A DNA stretch of 61,436 nt, taken from positions 1 to 61,436 of the forward strand of contig JAJSLK010000075.1 in the NCBI GenBank assembly GCA_021272165.1, in the 5' to 3' direction. The DNA is from Methylacidiphilales bacterium (GTDB lineage: Bacteria > Verrucomicrobiota > Verrucomicrobiia > Methylacidiphilales > UBA1321). The notes below the pieces were generated by a model. That model searched no databases. It saw only the letters and a program-made list of their open reading frames with translations, and was not told the DNA's origin. Each line of letters opens with the position of its first letter. Within the stretch, counting starts at the first letter, position 1. Positions 31,751-40,800 of this stretch are shown here, one piece after another. A program made the position numbers and the translations under genes.

Positions 31751-32119
31751 AAAATCCCCTCTTCAGGAGTGGATAAACATCCCGGCAAGAAGCAATTTCT
31801 ATACTCTACCGACTTTTCAGATAGCCTCTAGTGCCGCATATTCGCTTACGTTGCGTTCCGGCCGTTGTAGTAAGGTGCATCCCGATCTGCGGCGTGGTGC
31901 CGCGCTGTTCTGACTCCCCCGGGCGGAGTCTGTTACCTTGACAATGATGGCGACTCACGGGATGGTCATTTTGGGTGGCGTTCCATCGCCGTTTTTTTGA
32001 CTTTTGAGCGCCAATAAGGATCGACTATTCGAATCGAAGAGTTTAAAGTTAACTTAAAAGTTTTATCAAAATACTCGTAATGAAGTTGCTTCTATGTTTG
32101 CATTAGCAACCAAAGTTAT
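31751..32119. other. intergenic region before hybrid kinase
   Basis: About 370 bases without a supported gene. A short GC hairpin GGCG-ttccat-CGCC followed by G and seven T at 31977-31998 could terminate a plus-strand transcript. Further right, 32040-32100 is A/T-rich and contains AAGTTAACTT, a ten-base palindrome, and presumably holds the kinase promoter. Confidence 0.4.
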
Positions 32120-34195
32120 ATGACCAGCAATCCTTATTCAGACTTTATGATAAATGATTTTTTCTTAAAAAATCTCCTCCAAAATCATCCTGATCATATT
32201 TATTTCAAGGATACAGAGTCTCGATTTTTACAGATCACCCCAAGCATGGCCAAATGGTTGCGCCTAAAGTCACCCGATGAAGCCATTGGTAAATCCGATT
32301 TTGATTTCTTTACCTCCGAGCATGCAACCATCGCCTTTAATGAGGAAAAGAAGATCATGCAGACCGGAATGCCCCTCATTGGCATGGAGGAAAAAGAAAC
32401 TTGGCCGGATGGAACTTATACTTGGGTGACTACGACAAAAATGCCCTTGCGAGATAATGAGGGGAAAATTGTAGGAACTTTCGGAATTTCGCGAGATATT
32501 ACCACTAACAAGCTGGCCGGGATTGCACTGGAAGAAGCTCGAAAAGCTGCTGAGAGAGCCAACCGGGCGAAGAGTGAATTTCTGGCCAATATGAGCCATG
32601 AGATTCGAACGCCGATGAATGGCGTTATCGGCATGACTGGATTGCTGCTCGACACCGAGCTTAGTGAAGAGCAGGTGGGCTTTGTGGAAATCATCCGACA
32701 AAGCGGCGATAACCTTCTGACCATCATCAATGAGATTCTTGATTTCTCAAAGATTGAATCCGGCGCTCTGGAACTCGAACCTCTTGCCTTCGATCTGATT
32801 CCCTCTGTGGAGGACGTTTTGGATGTTTTTAGCGCACGATCCGCCGAGAAAAATATCGACTTGGCCTATCTTTATAATTCCGGTACGGCGGGAACCATCG
32901 TTAGCGATCCCACACGCCTGCGCCAAGTGCTTATCAACCTCGTGGGCAATGCTCTCAAATTCACCGAAAAAGGTGAGGTCGTTGTGGAAATTACCTCCGA
33001 GAGTTTTCCCTGTAAAAATATACCCCCAGATCATGCATGGCTTCGCCTCCTGGATGAAAAGTTTGCAGAAGAGGAATGGATGCTCCTCAAGTTTCAGGTC
33101 CGGGATACCGGTCCCGGCATTCCTGCAGATCGCATGGATCGCCTCTTCCAACCCTTCAGTCAGATTGATGCCTCGATAACACGCCGTCACGGCGGAACCG
33201 GCTTGGGCCTTGTCATCGCGAAACGCCTGGTCGAAGCAATGGGCGGAAAGATTTGGGTCGAGAGTTGGCCAAACGAGGGGACCTCGTTCTTCTTCACTCT
33301 CTTGACCAAAGCTACCAGCGCACGGCGCCGGGTGAATTTAAGCGCTTCGTGCTCCATGCTAAAAAATCGGCATATTCTTATCGTGGATGACAGTGAAATC
33401 AATTGTCGCATTCTGCGCACTCAAACTGAACGCTGGGGGATGATTCCTCATCTCTTTGAAAAACCGGAGACAGCCTTGTCCTGGCTGCGGGAGGGCCCCC
33501 AATTGGACATGGGTGTCCTGGATTTGCAAATGCCTGCCATCGATGGTTGCCAGCTCGCCAGGGAAATCCATGCACTCGATAATTATAAGAATCTTCCGCT
33601 CATTCTCCTCAGTTCCTGCCTTCCAGCCAAGAGTACGGAGGCCAATTTTATTGATGAATTCGCGGTCCGTCTCATGAAACCAATCAAGCAAGACGAATTG
33701 TTTGATGCCTTTACGACGGCCTTGGGAAAGATCAAAACTATTACGAAATCGTTGCGCCAAAACAAAATTTTTGATCCTACCCTCGCTACGCGCCTGCCCT
33801 TAAAAATCTTGGTTGCCGAGGATAATGTGATTAACCAGAAAGTTGTCTTGAGTGTTTTGCAAAAATTCGGTTATTGGGCTGACCTGGCCGCAGATGGGAA
33901 GCAAGCGCTGGAAGCAATTGAGCGCCAAAAATATGATCTCGTTCTCATGGATGTCCAGATGCCGGAGATAGATGGCATCGAGGCTGCCCGTCACATTTCC
34001 GCGCGCTTGGGTCCTTCCGAACGGCCTTACATTGTCGCCCTGACAGCTCATGCGTTAAAAGAAGACCGCGAAAGCTGTCTGGCTGCGGGTATGGACGAGT
34101 ATCTTAGTAAGCCGGTACGGGCCGAAAAAATTCAAAACATTATTGAACGCATTGCTGCCCGCTTGGGTTCAAGTGGCAAATTCGGTGAGAATTAG
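32120..34195 (+). CDS. PAS hybrid histidine kinase with two receiver domains
   Basis: 691 residues, no membrane segment. There is a PAS/PAC sensor (about 12-140), a HisKA domain with FLANMSHEIRTPMNGVIGM (His present), HATPase_c (NLVGNALKFTEKG; DTGPGIPADRM; GTGLGLVIAKRLVEAMGG), a first receiver (VDDSEIN, phospho-Asp in GVLDLQMPAIDG, Lys in MKPIKQ) and a second receiver (AEDNVINQK, LVLMDVQMPEIDG, ALTAHA, SKPVR). The BarA/ArcB-like layout suggests a phosphorelay through a separate Hpt protein; none is encoded here. It stands alone in an accessory stretch. Confidence 0.93.
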   Translation: MTSNPYSDFMINDFFLKNLLQNHPDHIYFKDTESRFLQITPSMAKWLRLKSPDEAIGKSDFDFFTSEHATIAFNEEKKIMQTGMPLIGMEEKETWPDGTYTWVTTTKMPLRDNEGKIVGTFGISRDITTNKLAGIALEEARKAAERANRAKSEFLANMSHEIRTPMNGVIGMTGLLLDTELSEEQVGFVEIIRQSGDNLLTIINEILDFSKIESGALELEPLAFDLIPSVEDVLDVFSARSAEKNIDLAYLYNSGTAGTIVSDPTRLRQVLINLVGNALKFTEKGEVVVEITSESFPCKNIPPDHAWLRLLDEKFAEEEWMLLKFQVRDTGPGIPADRMDRLFQPFSQIDASITRRHGGTGLGLVIAKRLVEAMGGKIWVESWPNEGTSFFFTLLTKATSARRRVNLSASCSMLKNRHILIVDDSEINCRILRTQTERWGMIPHLFEKPETALSWLREGPQLDMGVLDLQMPAIDGCQLAREIHALDNYKNLPLILLSSCLPAKSTEANFIDEFAVRLMKPIKQDELFDAFTTALGKIKTITKSLRQNKIFDPTLATRLPLKILVAEDNVINQKVVLSVLQKFGYWADLAADGKQALEAIERQKYDLVLMDVQMPEIDGIEAARHISARLGPSERPYIVALTAHALKEDRESCLAAGMDEYLSKPVRAEKIQNIIERIAARLGSSGKFGEN

Positions 34196-34457
34196 AGCCA
34201 TTATAGCTTACAGTGCGCATATAGCCGCCACAGCGGCGGTGTAGGCGGGGTCCGAACCCCGCGTAGGTCGCGGCTCCCACGATCATCGATTTGTCGTTGA
34301 AGGGCGCCGTATTCGCAATGTGCCATGGCAGGGTATTGGTGTTGTCCTGGGCGACGAGCTGGTTAAGGTCCTCTGGACATAGGTCGTGGTATTGGTGCCG
34401 CTGTAGAGTTAAAGCGAATTAAGCCGGATTAGGCCCAATAGCTTTTTCCCTGACACT
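34196..34457. other. intergenic region, possible RHS-like scrap
   Basis: No intact gene. The inverted repeat GCGGGG-tccgaa-CCCCGC near 34245-34262 is strong but does not satisfy tRNA T-arm rules. The minus strand near 34400-34290 reads short fragments such as LYSGTNTTTYV and DLNQLVAQDNTNTLPWHIA in different frames, reminiscent of YD/RHS repeats. That is weak evidence, but the same window has a clearer RHS remnant at 53.6 kb. Confidence 0.3.
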
Positions 34458-34788
34458 TTCCCTGACAGTTCAAATTGCCTCTTTTTCATGAAGCATTGTC
34501 ATCTTTGATTTTATTTGCTTGATCAGCAGGTGACATATTCCGCGCCAGTCGCGTCTCTAACCCGCTGGGTAGGACGAACTCGGTAGGGCAAGGTTTCTTG
34601 CAGACCGCCCAAGGTGACGGTCTATCCGAGGGACTCCTGTGGTTGGCGGGGACGAATGCTGGAGGGGGGGTGGGACTGTGCATTGAGACGTCCGGATGGA
34701 TGCAGGCAAGCCGTTCGCACACGGCCTCTGTACTCGAAGAAGCTTCCCATGGCCTTTATTTTTGCCTGGTTGGCATCACGTCAGCTAT
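34458..34788. repeat. dispersed repeat, copy 1 (with 127-bp extra segment)
   Basis: Positions 34458-34647 match 51085-51273 with few changes, and 34775-34788 match the end of copy 2. Between them copy 1 has 127 bases bounded by two TGGTTGGC octamers (34640-34647 and 34767-34774); copy 2 has only one octamer. The core 34578-34630 folds into a three-stem junction: CTCGG/CCGAG closing, GCAAG-gttt-CTTGC, and AGACCG/CGGTCT. No open frame convincingly explains it, though a minus-strand 78-codon frame keeps its last 40 codons and stop in copy 2. Confidence 0.85.
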
Positions 34789-34869
34789 TAAGTGTCTGTA
34801 AGCGAGCACAAATGAGGAGGTTTAGCTTTAGGCTTGAGGTTGAGAGGGAAAGCAACCTAGGTTTGAGAC

Positions 34870-35397
34870 GTGAAGACATACCGGACTTTCTATTGTGCCC
34901 TATTGGTGGCCGGATTCTTCCCGATTTTTGCAGAAACGATGCAGGCCGCGCAGGTAGAGGCCCGGGTGAGTTCAGTTTCTGGAACGGTGGAATTCTCCCC
35001 GCCCGGCTCGATTTCTTTCTCGCCGTTGAAAAATGGCCAGGAACTGGCGATTGGCAGCACGGTTCGCACCGGTGACGATGGCAAGACGATCATTGTGACG
35101 ACACCCGGCACCGCGATCGAGGTTGGTAACGGTTCCAATCTCAAGATCACCGAACTCGCCTTTTCAAAATCGGGTTCGACCGTAACCGAGCAGAAGGCTC
35201 ACCTCGAACTTACGTCGGGCGTGGTCAGCGCGTTGATCGATCACAACACGCCGAAGGCGACCGATTTTTCCATTCAGACTCCGCAAGGTGCGGCGGCTGC
35301 GCGAGGCACGTTCTACGCGGTCTATGTCATCAACGGCAAGACTTACGTCGGCGTGAAGGAAGGCAAAGTTGGGGCGATGGCCTCCGGTGGAATTTAG
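34870..35397 (+). CDS. FecR-domain periplasmic protein
   Basis: 175 residues from GTG 34870, with a signal peptide (KTYRTFYCALLVAGFF, cleavage near MQAAQ) and a FecR domain: VSSVSGTVEFS, IGSTVRTGDDGKTII, ELTSGVVSALI and ATDFSIQTPQGAAAARGTFYAV. FecR domains of this kind sit in the periplasm or on the cell surface and often occur beside CHASE2 cyclases or adhesins; a classic anti-sigma role needs an N-terminal cytoplasmic helix, which is absent. It is shorter than many relatives and ends right after the FecR core. It converges on the CHASE2 cyclase. Confidence 0.85.
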   Translation: MKTYRTFYCALLVAGFFPIFAETMQAAQVEARVSSVSGTVEFSPPGSISFSPLKNGQELAIGSTVRTGDDGKTIIVTTPGTAIEVGNGSNLKITELAFSKSGSTVTEQKAHLELTSGVVSALIDHNTPKATDFSIQTPQGAAAARGTFYAVYVINGKTYVGVKEGKVGAMASGGI

Positions 35398-35457
35398 GCT
35401 GTTTTAGCTGTTTTAGCTGTTTTAGCTTTTTTAAGCTGTTTTAGCCGTTTAAGCCGG
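35398..35457. repeat. short tandem repeat, unit TGTTTTAGC
   Basis: About six copies of a nine-base unit, three exact then degenerate (TTTTTTAAGC, TGTTTTAGC, CGTTTAAGC), directly after the fecR-like stop. AGCTT-tttt-AAGCT inside it can form a small hairpin. It lies between two convergent genes, where a terminator is expected. Confidence 0.8.
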
Positions 35458-35471
35458 ATAACGATGGCTGT

Positions 35472-37724
35472 TTATTTTGTTTCCATGACGATCCGACCGT
35501 CCCAATTGTCGGGAGGAGGATGGGTGGAGAATTCGCGACTGACTTCCAGGTAACGCTTTACGCAATAGTCGTAGGGGTGATTTTTCTCGCAAGCGCGGAA
35601 ACCGGCTTCGGCTTCGGTAAAGCGGCGCGCCATGAAGGCGTCAAAGGCCTGCTCGTAAAGCGTGACCTCTTCCTCTGTCCAAGCGGATTTGAGCAGATCG
35701 GTTTTTTCCGCCAGGACTTCATAGACGACGGTGGGTTTGGTTTTTCCCTTGAGCAGGACCAGGCCAAGCCGTCGCACGAGAAACAAGTCGGCAAGGAGCA
35801 GCCTTACGCTTTCGCTGATGGCGAGATCGGTGTGGAATGTCTTGGTCATGCCTTCGAGCCGTGAGGCGATATTGACCGGGTCACCGATGACGGTGAATTC
35901 GGAGCGAATTGAGGCGCCGATCTGGGCGGCGGCCACGTCACCGTGATTAAGACCGATGCCGATACGCAGGGGATTTTGCGCCACGGCATGGCGTTCAACG
36001 TTGAGGTCGTATAGTCTACGGCGCATCAGGAGCGCGGAACGGACGGCATTGCGGGCGTCTTCTTCAACACCGAGACTAAGGGCGGGAATGTCACCCCACG
36101 CCGCCATGATGGCGTCGCCGATGAATTTGTGCAGGGTGCCCCGGGATTCCTCGACGCAGCCGACCATGCGTTCGAAGTAGGTGTTCAATTGCCGGACGAG
36201 TTCCCGGGTGTCGATATGTTCGCTGAACCTGGTGTAGTCCCGGATGTCGGAGAAGAGGATCGTGACGGGGCGCATCGATCCACCCAGGTTCAGATTTTCA
36301 GGGTGATCGAGGAGATGATTGACGAGTCCGGAAGGTAGCATGCGGCCGAAGATTTGTTTGAGCTGTTGCTTGCCGCGCTGCTCCTCGCGCCAGCGCAGAA
36401 CGACCGCACCAAAATTCACCACACCGTAACTCAGGATCGGCCAGACGAGCGCGATTTGCAGACTCCAGGCCCCAAAAATGACGAAGGCAAAGAAAGCATA
36501 GAAGACCACCACGGCGACAGGCAGGAAAACGGCCCAGAAAATCGGGGCTTTGCGGAGATCGAAAAGCGTCGTCCACGTGACAAGCGCCCATCCAAGGACG
36601 ACCCATTGCCACGGGACAAAACTCAGATAGTCGTTGTGCAGGACATTGTTGATGACGTTGAGGTGGGTGTAGACGAGAGGGCTGCCGGATTGGAGCGGAG
36701 TCGGGCCCAAGTCGGTCAGGCCAGTTGCGGTTTGGCCAATCAGGAGAACTTTGTTCTTCACATCGGCTTCCTGGGGAAGTGGAATCTTATGCTCGGCGTA
36801 GTCCCCGAGAGAGCTGAGCAGGGCGATGAATGAAATGCCCTGAAAACTGTCTTCGCGGCGATAATTGATGCTGAATTCGCCCCGCTCATCGATTGGTATT
36901 GTCCAAGTCTTGCCGGAAGAGTTTTTCAGCTTCACGGCATGATCGGGCAGGTCGATTTCGACTTTGTCGGGATCGACATTGAGCATCTGGCAAAGTATCT
37001 GGAGCGCGAATGAAGGATATACTTTATCTTTCACATGGATCAGCAGCGGTATGGTGTGACGGATGCCATCGATAGGCGATGGTTCGTCGTTGACAAAGCC
37101 GAAGAGGCTCTGTTTACGAAGGGAACGAATGGGGAAAATGGCCACATTTGAGCCGACGATTTCGGTCACATCACCCCGAACATTTGGTAAAGAGGCGGTA
37201 AGGCTCGGCTGGGCGAGTTCGACCTGGGTTTGGCTTTCAGCGACTAGTTCGTCTTCGGGTTTATGTTCAGGCGTTAAACTGAGCGCGCCGGTAACGACGC
37301 TGGGCAGTTGTCCCGCCGCATCTGCGAGAAGAGCGTCATAATTACTGCCGGAAGTGGATTTGTAATTATGAAATTTGTCATAATCGTCCGTAAACAGGAG
37401 GTCGAAAGCGACTGTGTGCGGATTGACGCCTGCATTGATGATGGTCTTCAAGAAATCGGCCTCGATATTCCGGGGCCATGGCCATGCTCCAGTGTGATCG
37501 ATTGATTTCTGATCGATCCCGACAAGTACAAGGCGCGAATCGGCCGGTGGGTCGAAAGGCGCGCGCATTTCGAAACGAAGATCGACCGTTCCGTATTCGA
37601 GCATCTGAGCAACACGCGTTTGTTGGAAAAGCGCCACCAAGCCAAGCGCCACGATGGGGGCCAGCAAGTGATATATTCGCTCCTTCATCCAATCGATGAG
37701 GGAAGGAGATGGGTGCTTCGCCAT
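35472..37724 (-). CDS. CHASE2-domain class III adenylate/guanylate cyclase
   Basis: 750 residues. One N-terminal membrane segment is followed by an extracytoplasmic CHASE2 sensor (about 40-340; RLVLVGIDQKSIDHTGAWPW is typical), then a cluster of hydrophobic helices (about 365-440) and a class III cyclase domain (ILFSDIRDYTRFSEH with the first metal Asp; HKFIGDAIMAAWGD with the second; IGIGLNHGDV). A short C-terminal helical segment follows. It makes a cyclic nucleotide in response to an envelope signal. It is divergent from the TpsA gene and convergent with fecR-like. Its ribosome binding site is inside a hairpin (37733-37756). Confidence 0.94.
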   Translation of the reverse strand: MAKHPSPSLIDWMKERIYHLLAPIVALGLVALFQQTRVAQMLEYGTVDLRFEMRAPFDPPADSRLVLVGIDQKSIDHTGAWPWPRNIEADFLKTIINAGVNPHTVAFDLLFTDDYDKFHNYKSTSGSNYDALLADAAGQLPSVVTGALSLTPEHKPEDELVAESQTQVELAQPSLTASLPNVRGDVTEIVGSNVAIFPIRSLRKQSLFGFVNDEPSPIDGIRHTIPLLIHVKDKVYPSFALQILCQMLNVDPDKVEIDLPDHAVKLKNSSGKTWTIPIDERGEFSINYRREDSFQGISFIALLSSLGDYAEHKIPLPQEADVKNKVLLIGQTATGLTDLGPTPLQSGSPLVYTHLNVINNVLHNDYLSFVPWQWVVLGWALVTWTTLFDLRKAPIFWAVFLPVAVVVFYAFFAFVIFGAWSLQIALVWPILSYGVVNFGAVVLRWREEQRGKQQLKQIFGRMLPSGLVNHLLDHPENLNLGGSMRPVTILFSDIRDYTRFSEHIDTRELVRQLNTYFERMVGCVEESRGTLHKFIGDAIMAAWGDIPALSLGVEEDARNAVRSALLMRRRLYDLNVERHAVAQNPLRIGIGLNHGDVAAAQIGASIRSEFTVIGDPVNIASRLEGMTKTFHTDLAISESVRLLLADLFLVRRLGLVLLKGKTKPTVVYEVLAEKTDLLKSAWTEEEVTLYEQAFDAFMARRFTEAEAGFRACEKNHPYDYCVKRYLEVSREFSTHPPPDNWDGRIVMETK

Positions 37725-37732
37725 GGCGATTA

Positions 37733-37756
37733 CCTCCCGGAAAAGAGACTGGGAGG
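37733..37756 (-). promoter_or_regulatory. hairpin that can hide the cyclase ribosome-binding site
   Basis: In the minus-strand transcript CCTCCC, a 12-base loop and GGGAGG are followed by eight bases and the ATG. GGGAGG is an excellent Shine-Dalgarno at ideal spacing, and the upstream CCTCCC pairs with all six of its bases. This would lower translation unless opened. Confidence 0.6.
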
Positions 37757-37868
37757 CAAGCTTATAGCACTGTTAATGCAGAATTACTTAAGTTAGGGGA
37801 GATTATAGCCTTGTCAGAACAATTTGGACCTCCTACCTTTTCAAGAGGCTAGACGCTAGTATGTATTT

Positions 37869-40800
37869 ATGTGCAGTAATGGCTCAAATAAAATAGACGC
37901 GCCGATAAAGCCATGGAACATGCTTTCGGCATGTAGCTTATCGGCGTTGCTACTTTTCGGGCAAATGACGCCTGTCCCGGGAAATCCCACAGGGGGGCAA
38001 GTTGCGGCGGGCAGCGCAAGTATCACAAACGCCGGGAGCACGCTCACCATTAACCAAGGCTCGAATGCAGCCATTATTAATTGGCAAAGTTTTTCGATCA
38101 ATAGCGGGGAATTGACCAAGTTTATTGTACCCAATAGTTCTTCGGCCACGCTGAATCGCGTTCTTGGCGGAAATGTCTCGGCCATTTACGGCACGCTTCA
38201 ATCCAACGGTAAATTTTTTCTGGTGAATCCGAGTGGAATTGTCGTCGGGGCCAGCGGGCGCATCGATACGGCGGGATTTCTCGGTTCGACGCTAAATGTT
38301 TCCGATGATGAGTTCCTCAAGGGAGGCGATTTGCATTTCACGGGCACATCAGGCGCGGGGATTGATAACCAGGGAGTCATTCATGCCGAGAGTGGCGACG
38401 TCTATCTTATCGCGAACCAAGTCAATAACAGCGGAACGCTGAGCGCGCCACAGGGTAATGTCGGCATGGCTGCCGGTTCGTCCATTCTTCTTCAGCGAGC
38501 AGGGGATCAGCATCTGTTTGTGCAACCAAATGTTTCCACCGTTACTCAGACGACCGGCGTGACAAATTCGGGCGCGATTGAGGCGGCCACTGCGGAACTC
38601 AAGGCAGCGGGGGGCAATGCCTATGCGCTGGCGATCAACAATACGGGCAACATCGTGGCGACCGGTTTCAAGAAAGTGAATGGCCAGGTTTATTTGACGG
38701 CGGATGGTGGGGATATTACGAATAGCGGTGAAATTTCGGCGCAGAATCCAAATGGCGATGGCGGCACGATTGTCTTGAACGGGCATGGAACTTCCTCGGC
38801 AGGGACGGTGCTGAATTCCGGGAAGCTGATCGCATCAGGTCAAACGAAGGGAGCCGAGGGCGGCACGGTGCAGGTACTGGGGAATCGGGTCGGCATTATA
38901 GATCACGGCGTGGTTGACATTTCAGGCGATGCGGGCGGCGGCACGGCGTTGATCGGAGGCGATGAGCAGGGGACGAATCCTGCCATTCTCGATGCGGACC
39001 AGACTTACGTCGGGCCGGATGCACAAGTCATTGCGGACGCTCTGGCGACGGGCGACGGCGGTAAAATCATTCTTTGGGGCGATGTGAGCACGCAGGCTTA
39101 CGGCCAGTTGAGCGCGCGCGGTGGCTCGTTGAGCGGCAACGGCGGTTTTGTGGAAACAAGTGCTCCCACACTAGATGTCCAAACGGCGCCGAACGTCTCC
39201 GCGCCGCACGGCATGGCGGGGACGTGGCTGCTCGATCCGTCGGATATTCTCATCAGCGACAACGTGACGACGACTCCCGGTTTCAGCGCACCTTTCATGA
39301 TTACCAGCGGCAGCACGTTCGATTTAAATCAGTCCGATCTGCTCACCGCCCTCGTCAACGGCAACGTTACGCTTGACGCCAGCGGTGGTTCCGGCGGAAA
39401 CGGGACGATCATCTGGCAACAGCCTAACGGGACGGCACTTGATGTCAGCAACATCGCGGGGCATACGCTGACGCTCGATGCGCCGGCCCAGTTCACAAAT
39501 ACATCGATGACTCAGATCGTGCTGAGCGGTGTCGTGATCCAATCGATTAACGGCGGGGGCAGTTTGAATCTGGCGTTCAATAGCGCGAGTCCTTCCAATG
39601 CCAGCAACGTTCAGATCCTCAATTCCAATATTCAGCTCAATGGGGGTAGCATGACCGCCTACGGTACCGGGTTCATGGATACGACGCAGTCGACAAGTTT
39701 TGGCAATTTCGACGGCATTTATATTTCCAATTCCAATCTCGCTTTGGCGGGTGGAAATCTCGTCCTGAACGGAACGGCGGGCTACTACTTCAATAACGAT
39801 CCCTCGATCAATGCGGTGTCGGCGGGGTTCGGGATCGATGTTGAACATTCAACCATCACAACCACGGGGACCGGTACGGTCTCCATGACGGGTAATGGAG
39901 GCATCACCACTCCACTAGTCACCAGCGCGACTTCGATGATTGGCGTCGAGGTCAGTAACGCGACCGTGATCGGAACCGATCAGGGAAATACTTCCATTAC
40001 CGGCACGGTGAATTCGGGCAATGGGGTGGGCAACAGCGCGGGCATTGTGGGCGTGGATATATCGGGTGGCTCGAATATTACAACAACGAAGATAACGGGA
40101 GCTCCTTCCGCCGGTGGCATTACGCTGAATGGCAACACGACCGGCTCGACCGCGACGGATAATAGCAATGTAGGCGTGAGGGTCGCCGGAACTTCGACCA
40201 ATCTTTCCACAATTTCCGCAGGTACAGGCGGCAACATCAGCATAACGGGCAATGCGGGGAATATCACAGCCGATGTGACGGGGTTTACGAATGGCGGTGG
40301 AGAGACAGCGGGTATTCAATTGAGCAATGGCGCCACTTTTACGGGTATTGCGTCGGATTCGATCACGCTTAATGGAACCGCGGGGGCTGATACAAGTCCT
40401 GGTGCGCCGCAATCTTCAGCAAATTCCACAGATTCCACAGGAGTCAGTATCCAGAGCAACAATACGGGATTCACGACGCCTATCGCGATCACAACATCCA
40501 CCGGAGATATCTCTATTACCGGCACGGGCGGCACGAGTCTTACCAGCATTGAAGGCGTGCAGATTAGTGGCGGCACTTCACCGGCTTTAACGACTATCAC
40601 ATCGGGTACGGGCAATATCACCATCAATGGTTCGACTCCGAATAATGCAGGTGCTATCACGCAGAGTCTTGTGGCGGTCGATCTCAACAAGGGTAGTGAA
40701 GTGTTGACGGGGGCGGGATCGATCAGCATGACTGGAAACGTCTTGGGCGGCAGCGCGGGCAATGGCGAGACAGGCATTGGGATTACCCAGAGCGCCGTTG

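Noticed and set aside
34240..34265. tRNA T-arm-like hairpin GCGGGG/CCCCGC
   Set aside because: The loop lacks the T-T-C-R-A pattern on either strand and no acceptor or anticodon stem can be paired.
34486..34722. 78-codon minus-strand frame in dispersed repeat copy 1
   Set aside because: The last 40 codons and stop are kept in copy 2, but there is no start, ribosome-binding site or known domain, and changes do not favour silent positions; RNA or DNA element preferred.
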